A stretch of 64,000 nt of DNA from Rhodeus uyekii (Eukaryota; Chordata; Actinopteri; Cypriniformes; Acheilognathidae): NCBI GenBank assembly GCA_037043235.1, contig JAWRVZ010000112.1:1860001-1924000 (forward strand), written 5' to 3'. Shown here piece by piece: positions 38,892-50,023 of the stretch. The notes beneath the pieces were generated by a model. It searched no databases, had not been told where the DNA came from, and saw only the letters and a program-made list of their open reading frames with translations. How positions within the stretch are numbered: position 1 is the first letter of the stretch; each line of letters starts with the position of its first letter. Made by a program: the position numbers and the translations under genes.

Positions 38892-41800
38892 TCATCTGTA
38901 GTTGATGGTCAGGCCTTTCTCATCCTCTAAGATTTCTTCAACTCTTCGTCTCTAAATAGAGCACAAAAACAGAAAAGCAACAGGAATAGTAAACATTGTG
39001 TTCTTAAAAATGTCCTTCCAAGTTTATTCTTTAACATTATTCATTTAGCAGACATTTTCTCCAAAACAACTTACAAATGAGGAATGCTACAACCTAAACG
39101 TTTAATAAGCAGTCAAATAAAAATTCTGTTTTCATTTACTCACCCTCATGTCATTCCAAACATGTATGACTTAGTTTCTTATGTAGAACACAAAACATAT
39201 TGAAGATATGGTTCAACTGGTTTGTGAGCTTCAAAACAATGACTTTGATTCAGCCTCATTGTCATTATCTAAAACTAAGAATATTAGAAATATTAGTTTA
39301 TTGCAAGAAAAAATAAAGATAAAATAAATGTAGCCTTGGAAAAAAGTTCAGTCAAAGAAATATTTAGTTCAGTCATGAAACTCTGGAGGGTGCAGGCTGA
39401 TACGTCCTTTACATGCAATCTGCAAGCAATCACATCATCACCTCATGGCACGTGCTGATTGGCCTTTGCTGATTCTGCAGCAAATGAGATTGCTTATTCA
39501 AAATCTAAACAGTCTGGTTCATTCTTTGCTCTAATAACGTCCTGCAGTGCTCTATTAAAGTTCCTCTGAAACCCTCCACCTGCCCCAGCTCCACCTGCCT
39601 AGATCTTCTACGGGATTGATGTCTACTTATAGCGTAGCAGCATATCTTACATGCTCACAGCATGTATTTGTCAGGTAGCAGGAAGCGGATGAAGCTAGGA
39701 CTCAATTGTGCAAAGAGAATGGGGATTTTATTATAACTAAACTAAAATAAAACACAACAAAAACCACCCCGAGGGGGAAAACAAGACCAGACTAGAAAAA
39801 CAAGACGGGGTTGACGCGAACATGAACACGAATATGTGCACGAACATGCACAGCCATGGAATGACGACGAAACAGCACATGATGAGGATAATGAGAAAGA
39901 AACAGCTGGGACAAATCAAAGTTAACCAGGGTAACAAGGTGGGAAGGGTTTACAATGACAAGACACAAACACGCAGCCAATGCGGACATTCTTCGCCGCG
40001 TGTTCACATTAAACAAAGACGGCGCTCAGTTTGTAGCCAGCTGCGTGCCATCTTTGTTTATTGTGAACACGTGACGAAGCGCGTGTGCATTGGCTGCGTG
40101 TTCATGTCTTGTCATTGTAAATAGACACCAAAATACAACATGAAAGCGTGCGGCCGAAGTAAACACAAACCGCGTGCTTACAACACTGCACAAAGACCCG
40201 AGAACACGCGGTACAAGCAGAGCTTGAAACCACACCCACTCACATAACGTAGAGCATGTGAGAACGAGCAACCACTGATCTCGCGCGCTCACAACAAGGA
40301 CAAACACACAAGTCATGAATGTCCGAACCCCGACACAAAACCTAGACCGAACAAGACCGTCTGGGGATCGGACATCATGACCCTGTGTAAGACAAGAGAG
40401 CGCGAGACTCGAACACTCAAATCCGCGCGCACACACAAAACTCGAGACATTACGGTAGTGTAAGAGCTCTGCCACAAAACCAAGAAATGACTAGACCGAA
40501 TGTGGCAGAACCCTGACAGTATTTATTAGCAGTAGCAAGTCCATACTTACTCTGCAGCATCAGCATAGCAGATCTAGTCCGTCATGACCAAATACATAAA
40601 CATCGTCATATTCAATAACATGCTAAAACTATTCAGAGATTTATCTTAATTGAACTAAAACTACTCTTTTGAAAACTAAAATTTAAATCCAAATAGTAAT
40701 GTAAAATAAAAATAAAAATCACTAAATCACAAAAAATACACTAAAATTAAGATATGATATAGGTCATTTAAAATATTAAGTACAAGTACTAGTATCCGTA
40801 TAGTACTAGTATAGTATGTGTCTGGCTTCCGCTGTCATTTGCTTCCAGTTATTTTTAGCTCTACAAAACAGCTTGTTATGCTGCTGGATATTGCAAACTG
40901 GTATTTCTTACCATATTATTTTAGTCTGTCATAATTATAATCTGGTTTGAAGCACAAACAGTTTTACGGTTTACTGCACTTTGATCTTGCACATTCAAAG
41001 AAAATCCCATACTTCCACATTGAAAAATAAGGTGGATATAAACAATACAAAAACAACCCTGCTTTCATTGTCTGGGCATCAAAAATAACTAAGACACTAA
41101 GACAGTCAGGTTTGGCACGTAGAACATGAGGCTAAAGTGCGTGATACATTTTTTAATTTTTTGGGTGATAAAATAATTAAATAGTCAATATTCATGTGCT
41201 TACAGAGGCCTTTAGCATTACAAATAAATGCAATCTCTTGAACTGTGAAGCCAGAGGCTAATGAAGACCTCAAGTATGGATCTAGGGATCAATAAATCAT
41301 GCATGTCTGATTTGAGTGCGCTCTTTTAACTCCGTGTACACTCTGAACGTCCTGATTCAGTAATGTCAGTTGCATCAATATAGTGTCTCGCATAGCCGCA
41401 GTTTGACCAGGTCTGCTGATGTTACACAGATGACACTTGGCACTGCATTGACATTTTACTTCTAAAGATAACATGACTTTGAAAGGACAGTCAGAGTAGG
41501 ACCCCTGTTGTCACGATTCTTATAATTTTTTCTTTTTAGCTTTTCTTTGAAGTAGCAGAACCCTTTAGGGTAAAATAAAGACTGGGATTAAACATAAGCA
41601 GCAACTTCAATATGCTCCTGCTTCTATTTCTGTTGTAGAGCAGGCATCAAAGATCATTTTGGGCCGACTTGCATATTTCCCTGAGCTACATATATACTGA
41701 TGATAAAAGAAAAGTATTGGGTATCAATGAGATTTGATACATTTTAAGCAAAAATATCCACCTGTAATTGGTCCATGCAGTCCATGTGGTTTATCTTCCT

Positions 41801-43784
41801 CTCCCTCACAGTGAGTAAATGCTCCAGGCGTACAGCCCTCTGCGTGTTAGACTGGCATGAAATCATTAAGTTAATTTCCTGCTCCTGAAAATTTACAAAA
41901 GAAGAGAGATTACAATTTTAGGCAAGCGTCAAGGAGGCAAATGCTCTATTGAGTATCCTTCCAAAGAACCGGGTGAGATTCATATCATTAACATTTTCAC
42001 ACTTGTCTAAATCCAGAGGTTCGTGTAATATATTTTCATTAAAGGTGCACTTAGTTTTTGTCAAACTCAAATAAATTACATGAAATTACTATAAAATTAG
42101 TTCTGTAGAGTTCAATAAAGATTATTGAGGAACATTCTACAAGACAATTATGAATACTTGTAATTATTTGTGAAATTTACTCGCAATTTCAGAGTGAAAA
42201 CGGGTTCAAGCTAAATTTTTTCAGTGTTCTTTGAAAAAATATGTTAAAAATATTGATGAAGCTGAAGCAGCGACAGATCTTTTCTTCCGTATTTTAACAC
42301 ACATTTGAGTGTAACAGATTATCGGAACAAAAAATGGAGGGAAAAGTAATTTTATGTGACATGTTTGTGGCTTCATGTCGTGAACTAAATAGGACAACCT
42401 GCTAAATATGGCTCTTACGTGAAAAAAAATGTATTAATTAATCACGGATGATGTACAGCCATTGCCAAAGGTGTTGGAAGAGACATCAATTTAGTGTTTA
42501 GCAAAGTTTGCTGCTTCAGTTTTTGTAGATTCTTTTTTTTTTTTTAAATTATTTGGTTTCCATGGTGGAAACCAACGATAAGCATTTCATAAGTTTTAAA
42601 GGCTTTATTTGCAAAAACATCCAATACATACAGAGTAAATATTATACAATATTATATATTACACAATACAGTGTTGACCATTCTTCTTCATAACCTCTGC
42701 AATTCTCTGCAATGACATGCTGGATATCATCTTCTAGGCCAAATCCTGATTGATGACAATCCATTCTTGCCTTATTAGTGTTCGGAGCTGATCGCAGTTT
42801 GTGGGCTTGCTTGTTTACTTGCCTTTTGATGATTGACCACAAGGTTTTGGATCACAGATCCAAAATTTCAATGTAATGATCTCCGAGCCACATCATTATC
42901 ATTCTTGCCTTGTGACATGGTGCTCCATCATACTGGAAAAAGCACATGTCATCACCAAATTGCTCTCACAGGACGTTTTAATACTACTCTTTATTCATGG
43001 CAGTGTTTTGGGCACAATTGGGAGAGAACCCACTCCTTTGGATGAAAAGCAACACACACACACATGGATGATCTCAGGATGCTTCACTGTTGGTACGACA
43101 CAGGACTCATGGTAGCATTTCCCTTTCTTCTCTGAGTAATCGATTTTCCAGATGTCTCAAACAGTTGGAAGGGGTTTTCTGCTGTGCAATCCTTGCACTT
43201 CCTTCAGAATTTAAATCAATCTTTTATGGGGTTTTTTTGGAGAGAATTGGCTTCTTTGTTGCAATTCTTGCCATCAGGTCATTGTCCAAAGAAGCATTTT
43301 GCAATTATTTAAGATGCATCTAATCATTTTGCACACTAAACAACATTTATCTAATTATAATTATTTTATAATTGATCTCTGCCAATATGTCTGGTCAAGG
43401 CTGTAAGCACACCGCTATAACAACTGCTATTGGCCTAGGGCAACGAAAAGACAAATATTCTGAGTGCACCTTTAAATAAATAAATGCATTCATACATAAA
43501 TAACCTGCCTTTAGGTCTCGATAGTGTTGTCTCAGTTGTTTAACGCGATTCCTCGCCTCTGCGGCTTTTAATTGTGCTGTGAGTTGAGTTGACCGCTCTG
43601 CAGCAGCGATGGGCTTGCAGACCTGACAGGATTTTTGATGATTTAGATGCGCGGACACGCGCTGTCTCGCTTCTGCCATCCATCTTTGTGTTTGTTTAGA
43701 CGGCTCGTTGTAGACTTCATGACGAGCTCTCTGCTGAGGGCACATCTTCACAGAAATACTGTTCTGTGAGTTTCGTCCTGCCAT
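38892..43784 (-). CDS. Unrecognised three-exon gene, ~152-residue helical protein
   Basis: This is the best host gene. Exon 1 (43784-43509) starts ATG and encodes 92 residues, including TQRWMAEARQRVSAHLNHQ, CQVC and KAAEARNRVKQLRQHYRD. Exon 2 (41884-41762) encodes 41, including EQEINLMISC and RLEHLLTVRERKINHM, with acceptor TTTTCAG and donor CAG/GTGG. Exon 3 (38951-38892) follows acceptor CTATTTAG and ends RRRVEEILEDEKGLTINYR plus TGA. Exons 2 and 3 are in phase 0. Exon 1 joins in phase only with a GC donor (AAAG/GCAGGT); the nearby CAG/GTTATT donor gives a stop in exon 2, so either this is a GC-AG intron or a small exon is missed. Lys/Arg/Glu/Gln-rich helix, possibly coiled coil, with no signal peptide or membrane segment. 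Intron 1 holds a Tc1-like fossil and the last intron a solo LTR. Family unknown to me. Confidence 0.6.
39040..39105 (-). mobile_element. V-SINE-type tail fragment
   Basis: ATTCATTTAGCAGACATTTTCTCCAAAACAACTTACAAATG resembles the conserved 3' tail of V-SINE/DANA-type elements (CATTTrGCAGACGCTTTTATCCAAAGC). The tRNA-like head is missing. It lies in an intron of the minus-strand gene. Confidence 0.5.
39125..39260. mobile_element. Foldback MITE arm (TTTACTCACCCTCAT family)
   Basis: TTTTCATTTACTCACCCTCA, then TCATTCCAAACATGTATGACTT and TGTAGAACACAAAACATATTGAAGA match one arm of the family seen at 25300 and 28805. The other arm is not found nearby. Confidence 0.6.
39669..40518 (-). mobile_element. 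Solo LTR, family A copy 1 (gypsy-type), 850 bp
   Basis: It starts TGTCAGG and ends CCTGACA. A perfect 5-bp target duplication GTATT flanks it (39664-39668, 40519-40523), so it is an LTR left by recombination. Read on the minus strand it begins TGTCAGGGTTCTGCCACATT like copies 2 and 3, and ends with the CCCCTCGGGGTGGTTTTTGTT region. This copy contains an extra ~70-bp inverted arm (39953-40022 against 40048-40117) that the others lack. It sits in the last intron of the minus-strand gene, in the same orientation as that gene. Confidence 0.85.
39953..40117. repeat. Large inverted repeat inside solo LTR
   Basis: The left arm (CAATGACAAGACACAAACAC...) and right arm (...GTTCATGTCTTGTCATTG) are imperfect complements over about 70 bases, with a ~25-base loop. 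The loop-proximal parts are CGTGTTCACATTAAACAAAG and CTTTGTTTATTGTGAACACG. Confidence 0.8.
40905..41070. repeat. Diverged dispersed repeat, copy B
   Basis: Direct-orientation match to 23860-24050, sharing GTTTACTGCACTTT and GAAAAATAAGGTGGATA. The family is not recognised. Confidence 0.45.
41885..42600. other. Intronic sequence, no further feature seen
   Basis: AT-rich intron of the minus-strand gene. I looked here for an extra exon that would restore phase with the CAG/GTTATT donor of exon 1 and found none. Confidence 0.4.
42640..43320 (-). pseudogene. Tc1/mariner-family transposase remnant
   Basis: On the minus strand broken frames give, in order, KGVGSLPIVPKT, MEHHVTRQE, MWSIIKRQVNKQ, RMDCHQSGFGLED and IAEVMKKNGQHC. 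These correspond to the C-terminal half of the fish Tc1-like transposases whose core reads KGVGSL, HDGAPCH, NLWSVLKRRVDKQ and AEVLKKKGQH. The catalytic Asp block (HDGAPCH) is ruined and several frameshifts are present. No terminal repeats are visible. It lies within intron 1 of the small gene, on the same strand, and is unlikely to be functional. Confidence 0.75.
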
Positions 43785-43934
43785 CTTTCACTTCCACAAC
43801 GGGTCTCAATTATAAGCTAAAGGCCTATAACAAATTGTTTTTATGTTAAATTAGCTTTTCAAGCTGGCAAACACATAATAGCCTACTTTTTGTTTCATAA
43901 AAAACAGTAACAGTGTGAAGAGGGGAAGACCTTT

Positions 43935-44009
43935 AATATGCTATGAAGATCTCCTAATCATACAACAATAGGCTGTTGGTTGATGATGAGGAGATCTTCA
44001 TAGCATATT
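43935..44009. repeat. Perfect 21-bp inverted repeat upstream of the small gene
   Basis: AATATGCTATGAAGATCTCC... (43935-43955) is exactly complementary to 43989-44009, with a 33-base loop. It lies 150-225 bp upstream of the gene's ATG, where it could fold in the transcript's 5' end or in DNA. Confidence 0.8.
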
Positions 44010-44360
44010 CTCCTGAGACCTAGAAAAAAAATATTTTAATTTAGTACTTTCTCTTATAATAGCATTGTTTAGAGCATAGGAAACAAATGGGGGGTGGGGG
44101 AGGAGGTTTTTTTGGAAAAAAATAAAATAATATGCTATGCCATGTCCACTGTAGTGAAAGCCAGGACTCGGTTGTTTTAAAAATAAAATGACATTATGTG
44201 CGTGTATATGCAAAAACAATGTGAATATGTGGGTAAAATGGCCATAAATGGTTTCTCCATTCTATACACTATATCTAATTAGCATTTTAATGTATTCTTG
44301 GGGCATCAATTAATGAAAAAAAGAAGTGTAATAATAGGAGTAATAACAGGCAACATTTTC

Positions 44361-44361
<1 letters not shown>

Positions 44362-44397
<36 letters not shown>

Positions 44398-44421
44398 CTG
44401 TGAAAATTTAGATAATGTATG

Positions 44422-44511
<90 letters not shown>
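44362..44511. repeat. Two (AT)n tracts
   Basis: AT runs at 44362-44394 and about 44427-44511, separated by a short unique piece. Confidence 0.95.
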
Positions 44512-44518
<7 letters not shown>

Positions 44519-44784
44519 TCCCAATTCACTTGTTGTGTCTCCCAAGATAAACATACTCCTGGAGTACTTTACAGCAGACATGTATGAAATCAATATTTTG
44601 TAACAGAAATTCATAGTTTGATTAGAAACCCATACAATTTCCTGAGATTTTGATGTCTGGCAAACAAAAATGTGTCAGATTTAAATGACAATTACAAAAT
44701 ATTATCATAATATCCATGAGAGTTCCAAATTCGATCACTAAATTAATGTCAATCATTTTTAAAGAGCAAGAAGTTATAATGGTG

Positions 44785-44946
44785 AAACCTCCCATTGACA
44801 TTTATGCATTTGGCAGACGCTTTTATCCAAAGCAACTTACTTTGCATTCAAAGAACACTTTGAATCAGTTTTGGCGTTCCTTGGGATTGAACCCATAAAC
44901 TTGGAATTGTAAACACCAATGCTCTACTGATTGAGCTACAGGAAAG
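44785..44946 (-). mobile_element. tRNA-derived SINE (V-SINE/DANA-like)
   Basis: On the minus strand, TAGCTCAATCAGTAGAGC (44938-44921) is an A-box region and GGGTTCAATCC (44893-44883) a B-box, together a Pol III promoter in a tRNA-like head. The body follows, then the conserved tail TTGGATAAAAGCGTCTGCCA with AAATGCATAAATG, as in V-SINEs such as zebrafish DANA. Length ~160 bp. It is probably a fossil. Confidence 0.8.
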
Positions 44947-45456
44947 CATTTAGTACTTCTGAAAACCCCACAATGTCATCTTTATAGGACTATTAAACTG
45001 TGAATGAGAAATTCACTAAAACATAATGTCCACTACAGTGGGCAAAAGTCTATTCCTGGGCTATTAAAAGTTTCCTTTTTATATTGCCCTATGCATTTTT
45101 ATTTTCCATGTTGCACCCTAGTGGTATTATTTGTTCTCATTCACACTTTGAAAACGATTTCCTCAAAGATTTGTAAAAAATTATATATTTTTTATTTTTA
45201 ATAAAGTAAAATAAGACTGTAACGAATTATTGATTATTAATAAGGAATAATGTTTTGGTTGAATGAGAGAGTGATTCGAGTGCTTCACTCTTGTCGCCAC
45301 CTGTTGGTTAAACGATGTAACACGCAGAAATGATCAGTGGGGGAATACGATTGAATCGTTTTGTTGAACGAATTCAAATGATTCGAGTTGCAGACATAAA
45401 TGAAAAACCCCATCCATGACATCAAAGTAAAATATAACGCTCAGCGAATTGTTTAT

Positions 45457-45624
45457 TTATTTAAAGATTTATAAACCTCCTGGATCTGTCTGTCAAACAT
45501 AAAACTATAGGCATTGATACAACGTATTTGAGACCATAATTTAAAACGTTTTACCTCACGAAACTCAAACGAGTAACTCCCTTCAGCAGTTGAAGAAGTG
45601 AACTCTCGCTGTTTACTAGTCGTC
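45457..45624 (-). CDS. Doubtful small exon or ORF
   Basis: The frame starts MTTSKQREFTSSTAEGSYSF and reaches EFRE, where GAG/GTAAAA could be a donor; otherwise it continues to a stop (57 residues). It lies upstream of the small gene on the same strand and could be an alternative first exon or an unrelated chance frame. No family is recognised. Confidence 0.2.
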
Positions 45625-45956
45625 ATGGCGATTTGCTTTTTGTCTTGTAGACAAAAGCAATGAACCAGTTCTGCAAACCATGCAAGTGTTAATGCATGAA
45701 ATGACATTACAGTCTTCGTATCCTATTACAGTTAGTCTGAAACACGATTCAGTGAATAAAACCCACAGCTCGTGAACGTGAAAGAACGGACATATTACGT
45801 TTTTTAGATCACTAGCATGTTTTGAACATGTATGGTAATATGTTCATAGTATTCACATGGTACTGTAGGCCTATATGAATATGATAATCGTATTATATAG
45901 ACTTATATAGATTATATTATTTAGAATTGTCATTTGATACCACAGTACCATAGCAA

Positions 45957-46905
45957 TACACCCTTAAATGCACTTGTGTACACTTTTATAAAGGAAAAAT
46001 TATATACTTTAACGGAATACACTTAAGTGTGAATTAAATGTAATGTTCTCGACTAACTAAATGTGTATTATATGTAATTGATTTCAACTATCACATATTA
46101 AGATCATATTAAATGCAATTAGCTTAAATTTTGAGTGTTTTTTTTAAACTACTTAAGTGGGACTTCTTTATATGTACTTTCATAATTGCTTCAAAGTGTA
46201 TTTCTTAATGTACTGACCATAAATTAAAGTGAATTATATTTTGATGTCAGATAAAAACACAATCACATTGTGGCTGTACAACAAAGAAGAATTCAAGGAA
46301 ACAGGTTTTAATCAAACTTGGCGAAACAAACAAGAGAAATACAATCACAAATCTATAAACCAACGAGAACAGACAGAGTAAAAGAGACCTCAGGGTATAA
46401 ATACTTGACCAAACATAGGGAACTAATGAGCTAATTAACAAGGTGACTGACTGGACACGGATGACAAAGATGAACTGAATGTGGAAGAACGTGAATCAAT
46501 TGAACTCAAACTGTGACAAACGCACTGAAGTTGAAAATAAAATAAAATGTGTTTCATTTTTTTATTTTTTTATTTTTTTTACATATTTTAAGTATATTAG
46601 TCAATACATCAAAATAAGTGTACTTATGTAAAACGTTATAAAATCACAGTTATTTATTATGTGTTTAAGTAAAACTTAATTAGACATTAGTGTTTTTATG
46701 TGCACTTTATGTGCAAGAAATATTGTCATTAAAGTCTTTAAACACACTTAAGAGGCCTTTAATTTGAATTATATTATATATTAGCCATCAGTGCTACTAT
46801 AATGCACTTTCAATATCAGTGCAAATGCACTTTTTAAAAAGTATACTTCTGGGATTTGAAAGACTTTTAATACAATTAAGCACACTTCTTTTTCACAAGG
46901 GTATT
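45957..46905. mobile_element. AT-rich foldback DNA element, ends ACCCTTxxATGCACTT / AAGGGTAT
   Basis: The left end (ACACCCTTAAATGCACTTGTG) is mirrored by the right end (AAGCACACTTCTTTTTCACAAGGGTAT). AAGTGTA/TACACTT motifs recur inside. It is non-coding and split by an LTR-like insert at 46245-46518. Confidence 0.5.
46245..46518 (-). mobile_element. Solo-LTR-like element, 274 bp
   Basis: The minus strand starts TGTCACAGTTTGAG and ends TATCTGACA (TG...CA). It holds a TATA-like TATTTATACC and a poly(A)-like ATTAAAACC in the right order for an LTR. I cannot find a target duplication, so boundaries are uncertain. Confidence 0.45.
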
Positions 46906-48003
46906 TGTCAGTGAATTTCTGGCATGCATTCTGAGGTAAACAATGTAATGAAATAGATGAAGTGAAGAATAACTGCAATAAGAGATTGTGTGTAAGATAT
47001 TTGGCAGCTTATGATGTTTCTGTAAAAGGAGGAGCGGGCGATTGGCACGAGTCCCAGCTCCTCCTCACGACAGGTGCTGAAAAGACGAGAGATGAGAGTT
47101 GAGATACATGCTGCCTGTTCACATCCTGTTCTGCAATGAGTAAACAAACGAGAATGGGAATTCAAACATACACACTTCCTGAAAATGAACTTCTGTACAC
47201 AAACCTGCACGTGTTTTTTCTCTCACCTCCCTCTGCTGGGTTGTAATTGGTGCTCTGTGGGCGCTGTGGGGGGGAAATTGGACTGGCTGCTCATGTCACC
47301 ATGCAATTAACATTGATCTCAGAGTGCTGTGCAAAGTTTAATGCTCTCCATCACTATGGATCCCACAGTAGCACACTGAACCCCTGCTGTGATCTGTGAA
47401 CTATATAATGTGGAAAAAATAGAAAGGTATATCTTATTTTACAACTTGTTTCCATGACAATCCAACAGGCAAATCCTTAAAAAGACCATAAAATGACAAT
47501 AAAACCTATAGGTTACAGCTCAAATGATATAGTAATATAGTTTTAAAAATACTGTATGTAAAATTGGTTTGATTTTATTTAAATAATATACTTTAAAAAT
47601 GTATTCATTAAAATTCCTTGGAATAAGCATACATTTGTTAATTATGAAAACAAATAAATTCAATGAGTTACAAATATGAACATGGTTCAAATTAGGCAAT
47701 CTATGAAAAAGGCAAGCTTAATTTAGTTAAATGTACAAGATGATAAATAAACCTGTTTATTGTGTATTTAAAACATTATGTTCATTATAGGTTACTTTTT
47801 GTGTAATTTTTACTTTTTATGGCTAACAAATATGCATCATATAAGTTTTATTATTTTTTGTGTAGTTTTAATACCATTTTAGTTTAGAGAGATTCAGATT
47901 TGTAGCCATTATTATTTCAAAAGCCTCACATTTTTTATCTTTCTTTTTTAAAGAAAAGGAGTGACAAGTTGAAGTTAATGCGTCATAAGTGCTGTCAATT
48001 GAA
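46906..48003. other. No convincing gene
   Basis: A minus-strand frame (46908-47210) carries an acceptor-like tract before 47090 but no recognisable domain. The rest is AT-rich. Confidence 0.4.
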
Positions 48004-48234
48004 CTACTTCTGAACCAAGAACATTTGTTTGACAACCCAATGAAACCACCACATGCTTTGTTTGTACAGCGAGAAATTGTCCATCTCCTCCAGAAGTTCA
48101 TATTTGAAAAATGTGTTTCTAAGAGCACTCTCTGTTGGGCTCTGAGCCCATAAAGGCCCTAAAAGCTCTTGAAAGGAATGATTCATGGTCTCTCCGAGGG
48201 CGCTTGTATTAATCTTTAGAAACACCATACCCCG
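48004..48234 (-). CDS. Possible terminal coding exon, unrecognised
   Basis: On the minus strand a strong acceptor (CTTTTTCTTTTCTAG) is followed by an open frame of ~76 codons to a TAG. It includes MNHSFQELLGPLWAQSP, RNTFFKYELLEEMDNFSLY and MWWFHWVV. The amino-acid mix is protein-like rather than repeat-like, and no repeat covers it. No partner exon was found upstream, and no family is recognised, so it could be a chance frame or a degenerate exon. Confidence 0.35.
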   Translation of the reverse strand, partial: RGMVFLKINTSALGETMNHSFQELLGPLWAQSPTESALRNTFFKYELLEEMDNFSLYKQSMWWFHWVVKQMFLVQK

Positions 48235-48239
48235 CTAGA

Positions 48240-49479
48240 AAAGAAAAAGTTTACTTTCAGTATAAACTATAGAAATGTGCTTGAGTGGTTCAGCATTAAT
48301 GTGTAGCGAGAGAGAATAAATACTATATATTTCTCTTTAGTAGCAGGACAGTTATTTATGCCCTTCTGAGCATGTCTTAGTGATTAAAAACCACATGGAA
48401 TGGTTTGATGAACAGTTGTTTTATCCTGTGTTGATATATTTTCAATTCAGACAGACATTTGAGATGGGAAATACTAAAGTTTTTACCTGGAAAATTGTAT
48501 TTTCGCTGTTATACGATAGGGGGCGCTATTACAAATATTCTGAAAGAATAGTGAATCTCTGGATCAAAACACATGTGAAGAAGACGCAGAAACAAGAGAT
48601 ATCATATGTAATCATATAAACATATGTGAAATAACGTGATCACCAACTTTAAACAGCATATACATCAAAAATGCCTAATGTTGAATGAAATGTTGACCCA
48701 TGAAGAGCTATAGGATTATGAGGCTTTGTGGGTGATCTACTCCATCTGTTTTTTGATCACTGTTCTGAATCCAATTTGGTCTTAGTCTTTGATCAAATAT
48801 TCCCAGATTTTTGCTCAAAATATTGCTTTTATATGAAAATTAAATTGTGCTTTTTATAAAGCAGAGTTTTTGGTTTTCTTGTTTGTTTAAAAGCAGAGGC
48901 TCAGATATGTTCCGATATTCATAAAAAAAAATATTCTGGGGGCCATGACATATTTGGCAATTGGATGGCAACTTAATAAAAAAAGAAAAAAAGAAAAGAA
49001 AAAGCAAACAACAAACAAACAGCATTTAGCCTTTGGTTAACATCACAGGTGGGCAAGTTGGTCCCATTTAAATCAATGTAGATATTTAACATTCAGGTAT
49101 GGAATATTTCTCACTTAGCACCTTCGTCTTGCAGACCAGCCAGAGTCAGAGAGCGATAAAGAATAAAATTAGCCTTTTGTGGGTTTTGGATCTATTAGAA
49201 CCTAAAATCAGAGAGTGACCATTCTGATGAAGAGGTTTATGGTCATCCTTGAAAGGAGGATCAAATTATTTCTTTACTTTAAATTTGTGTAATACTGTGC
49301 TGTTGCCATATATTAGTAGCAGGTGGTATTTATGATTCAAACATGACAACTCTTGGAATACTTTTAGCATGTTACTTAATTTGGTGATGTTAATGTATTT
49401 GGACTTGGCAGATTAGATATGTTATGTTGCCTTAGAGCAAGTATGTACTTTTTACTAATAGATACAAAGACTAGTTGCT
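48240..49479. other. Non-coding stretch, no gene seen
   Basis: AT-rich. GATAGGGGGCGCT (48514) is a partial CTCF-like motif. Confidence 0.45.
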
Positions 49480-49990
49480 CCATAGCCCATGGTGGAGTCG
49501 ATGGCAGGAGGAGCCATGGTGTGACAGTGACTGTCGACATCCTGGTGATGAGGAGATGGAGACGATGTCAGAGGATCCCAGGGTGCAGATGGAGAGATGG
49601 TGGGCCTGAGTGGCACTTTTGGTCCAGGAAACCTAAGCGAGCGTGTGGTGACTAGTGCTCGAGGCAGAGTCAGAGTATCTGAGGGCTGAGGTGGAGCCAC
49701 TGTGACCTAGGATAGAGGAGTGGAAACAAAGGTTCGAGAGACTCTGGTGGAGCCAAAGGAGGAGCCAAAGCAGACCGAATAGCCGAAGGCCCATCAGGCA
49801 AATGGGCCTAGGTAGAGCTAAGGGATCCAGGACCAGAACGGAGCCACATTATCCTCTTGCTCAGGCAAGGCTGTAGCACTACCTGTGGCTTCACACCCCA
49901 GCAAGACTTTCCCAGGAAGACACAGGGATGAAGACATCCAGCAGAGGCTGGACTGGAGGACTGACTGAGCTTTGCAGTGATAAAGGAGGT
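49480..49990. other. GC-richer degenerate coding-like block
   Basis: Repeated GGAGCC, GTGGAGCC and GCCATGGTG motifs and a rise in GC suggest decayed retroelement or gene sequence (glycine/glutamate-rich in frame). Stops break every frame. It abuts but is not part of the solo LTR at 50024, whose target duplication excludes it. Confidence 0.35.
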
Positions 49991-50023
49991 AACTTTTTTT
50001 AAAAAGTTTTTAAATAATATTTC

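Noticed and set aside
39822..40124. 100-residue plus-strand frame
   Set aside because: Same LTR, antisense, crossing the inverted repeat.
40026..40475. 149-residue minus-strand frame
   Set aside because: Lies wholly inside a solo LTR proven by its target duplication; no domain.
44883..44938. A functional tRNA gene
   Set aside because: A- and B-box sequences are present, but no cloverleaf pairing is kept and a SINE body and tail follow; it is a SINE head.
46908..47210. Minus-strand frame with an acceptor-like tract near 47090
   Set aside because: No donor, no domain, and it drifts into AT-rich hydrophobic translation; not enough to call an exon.
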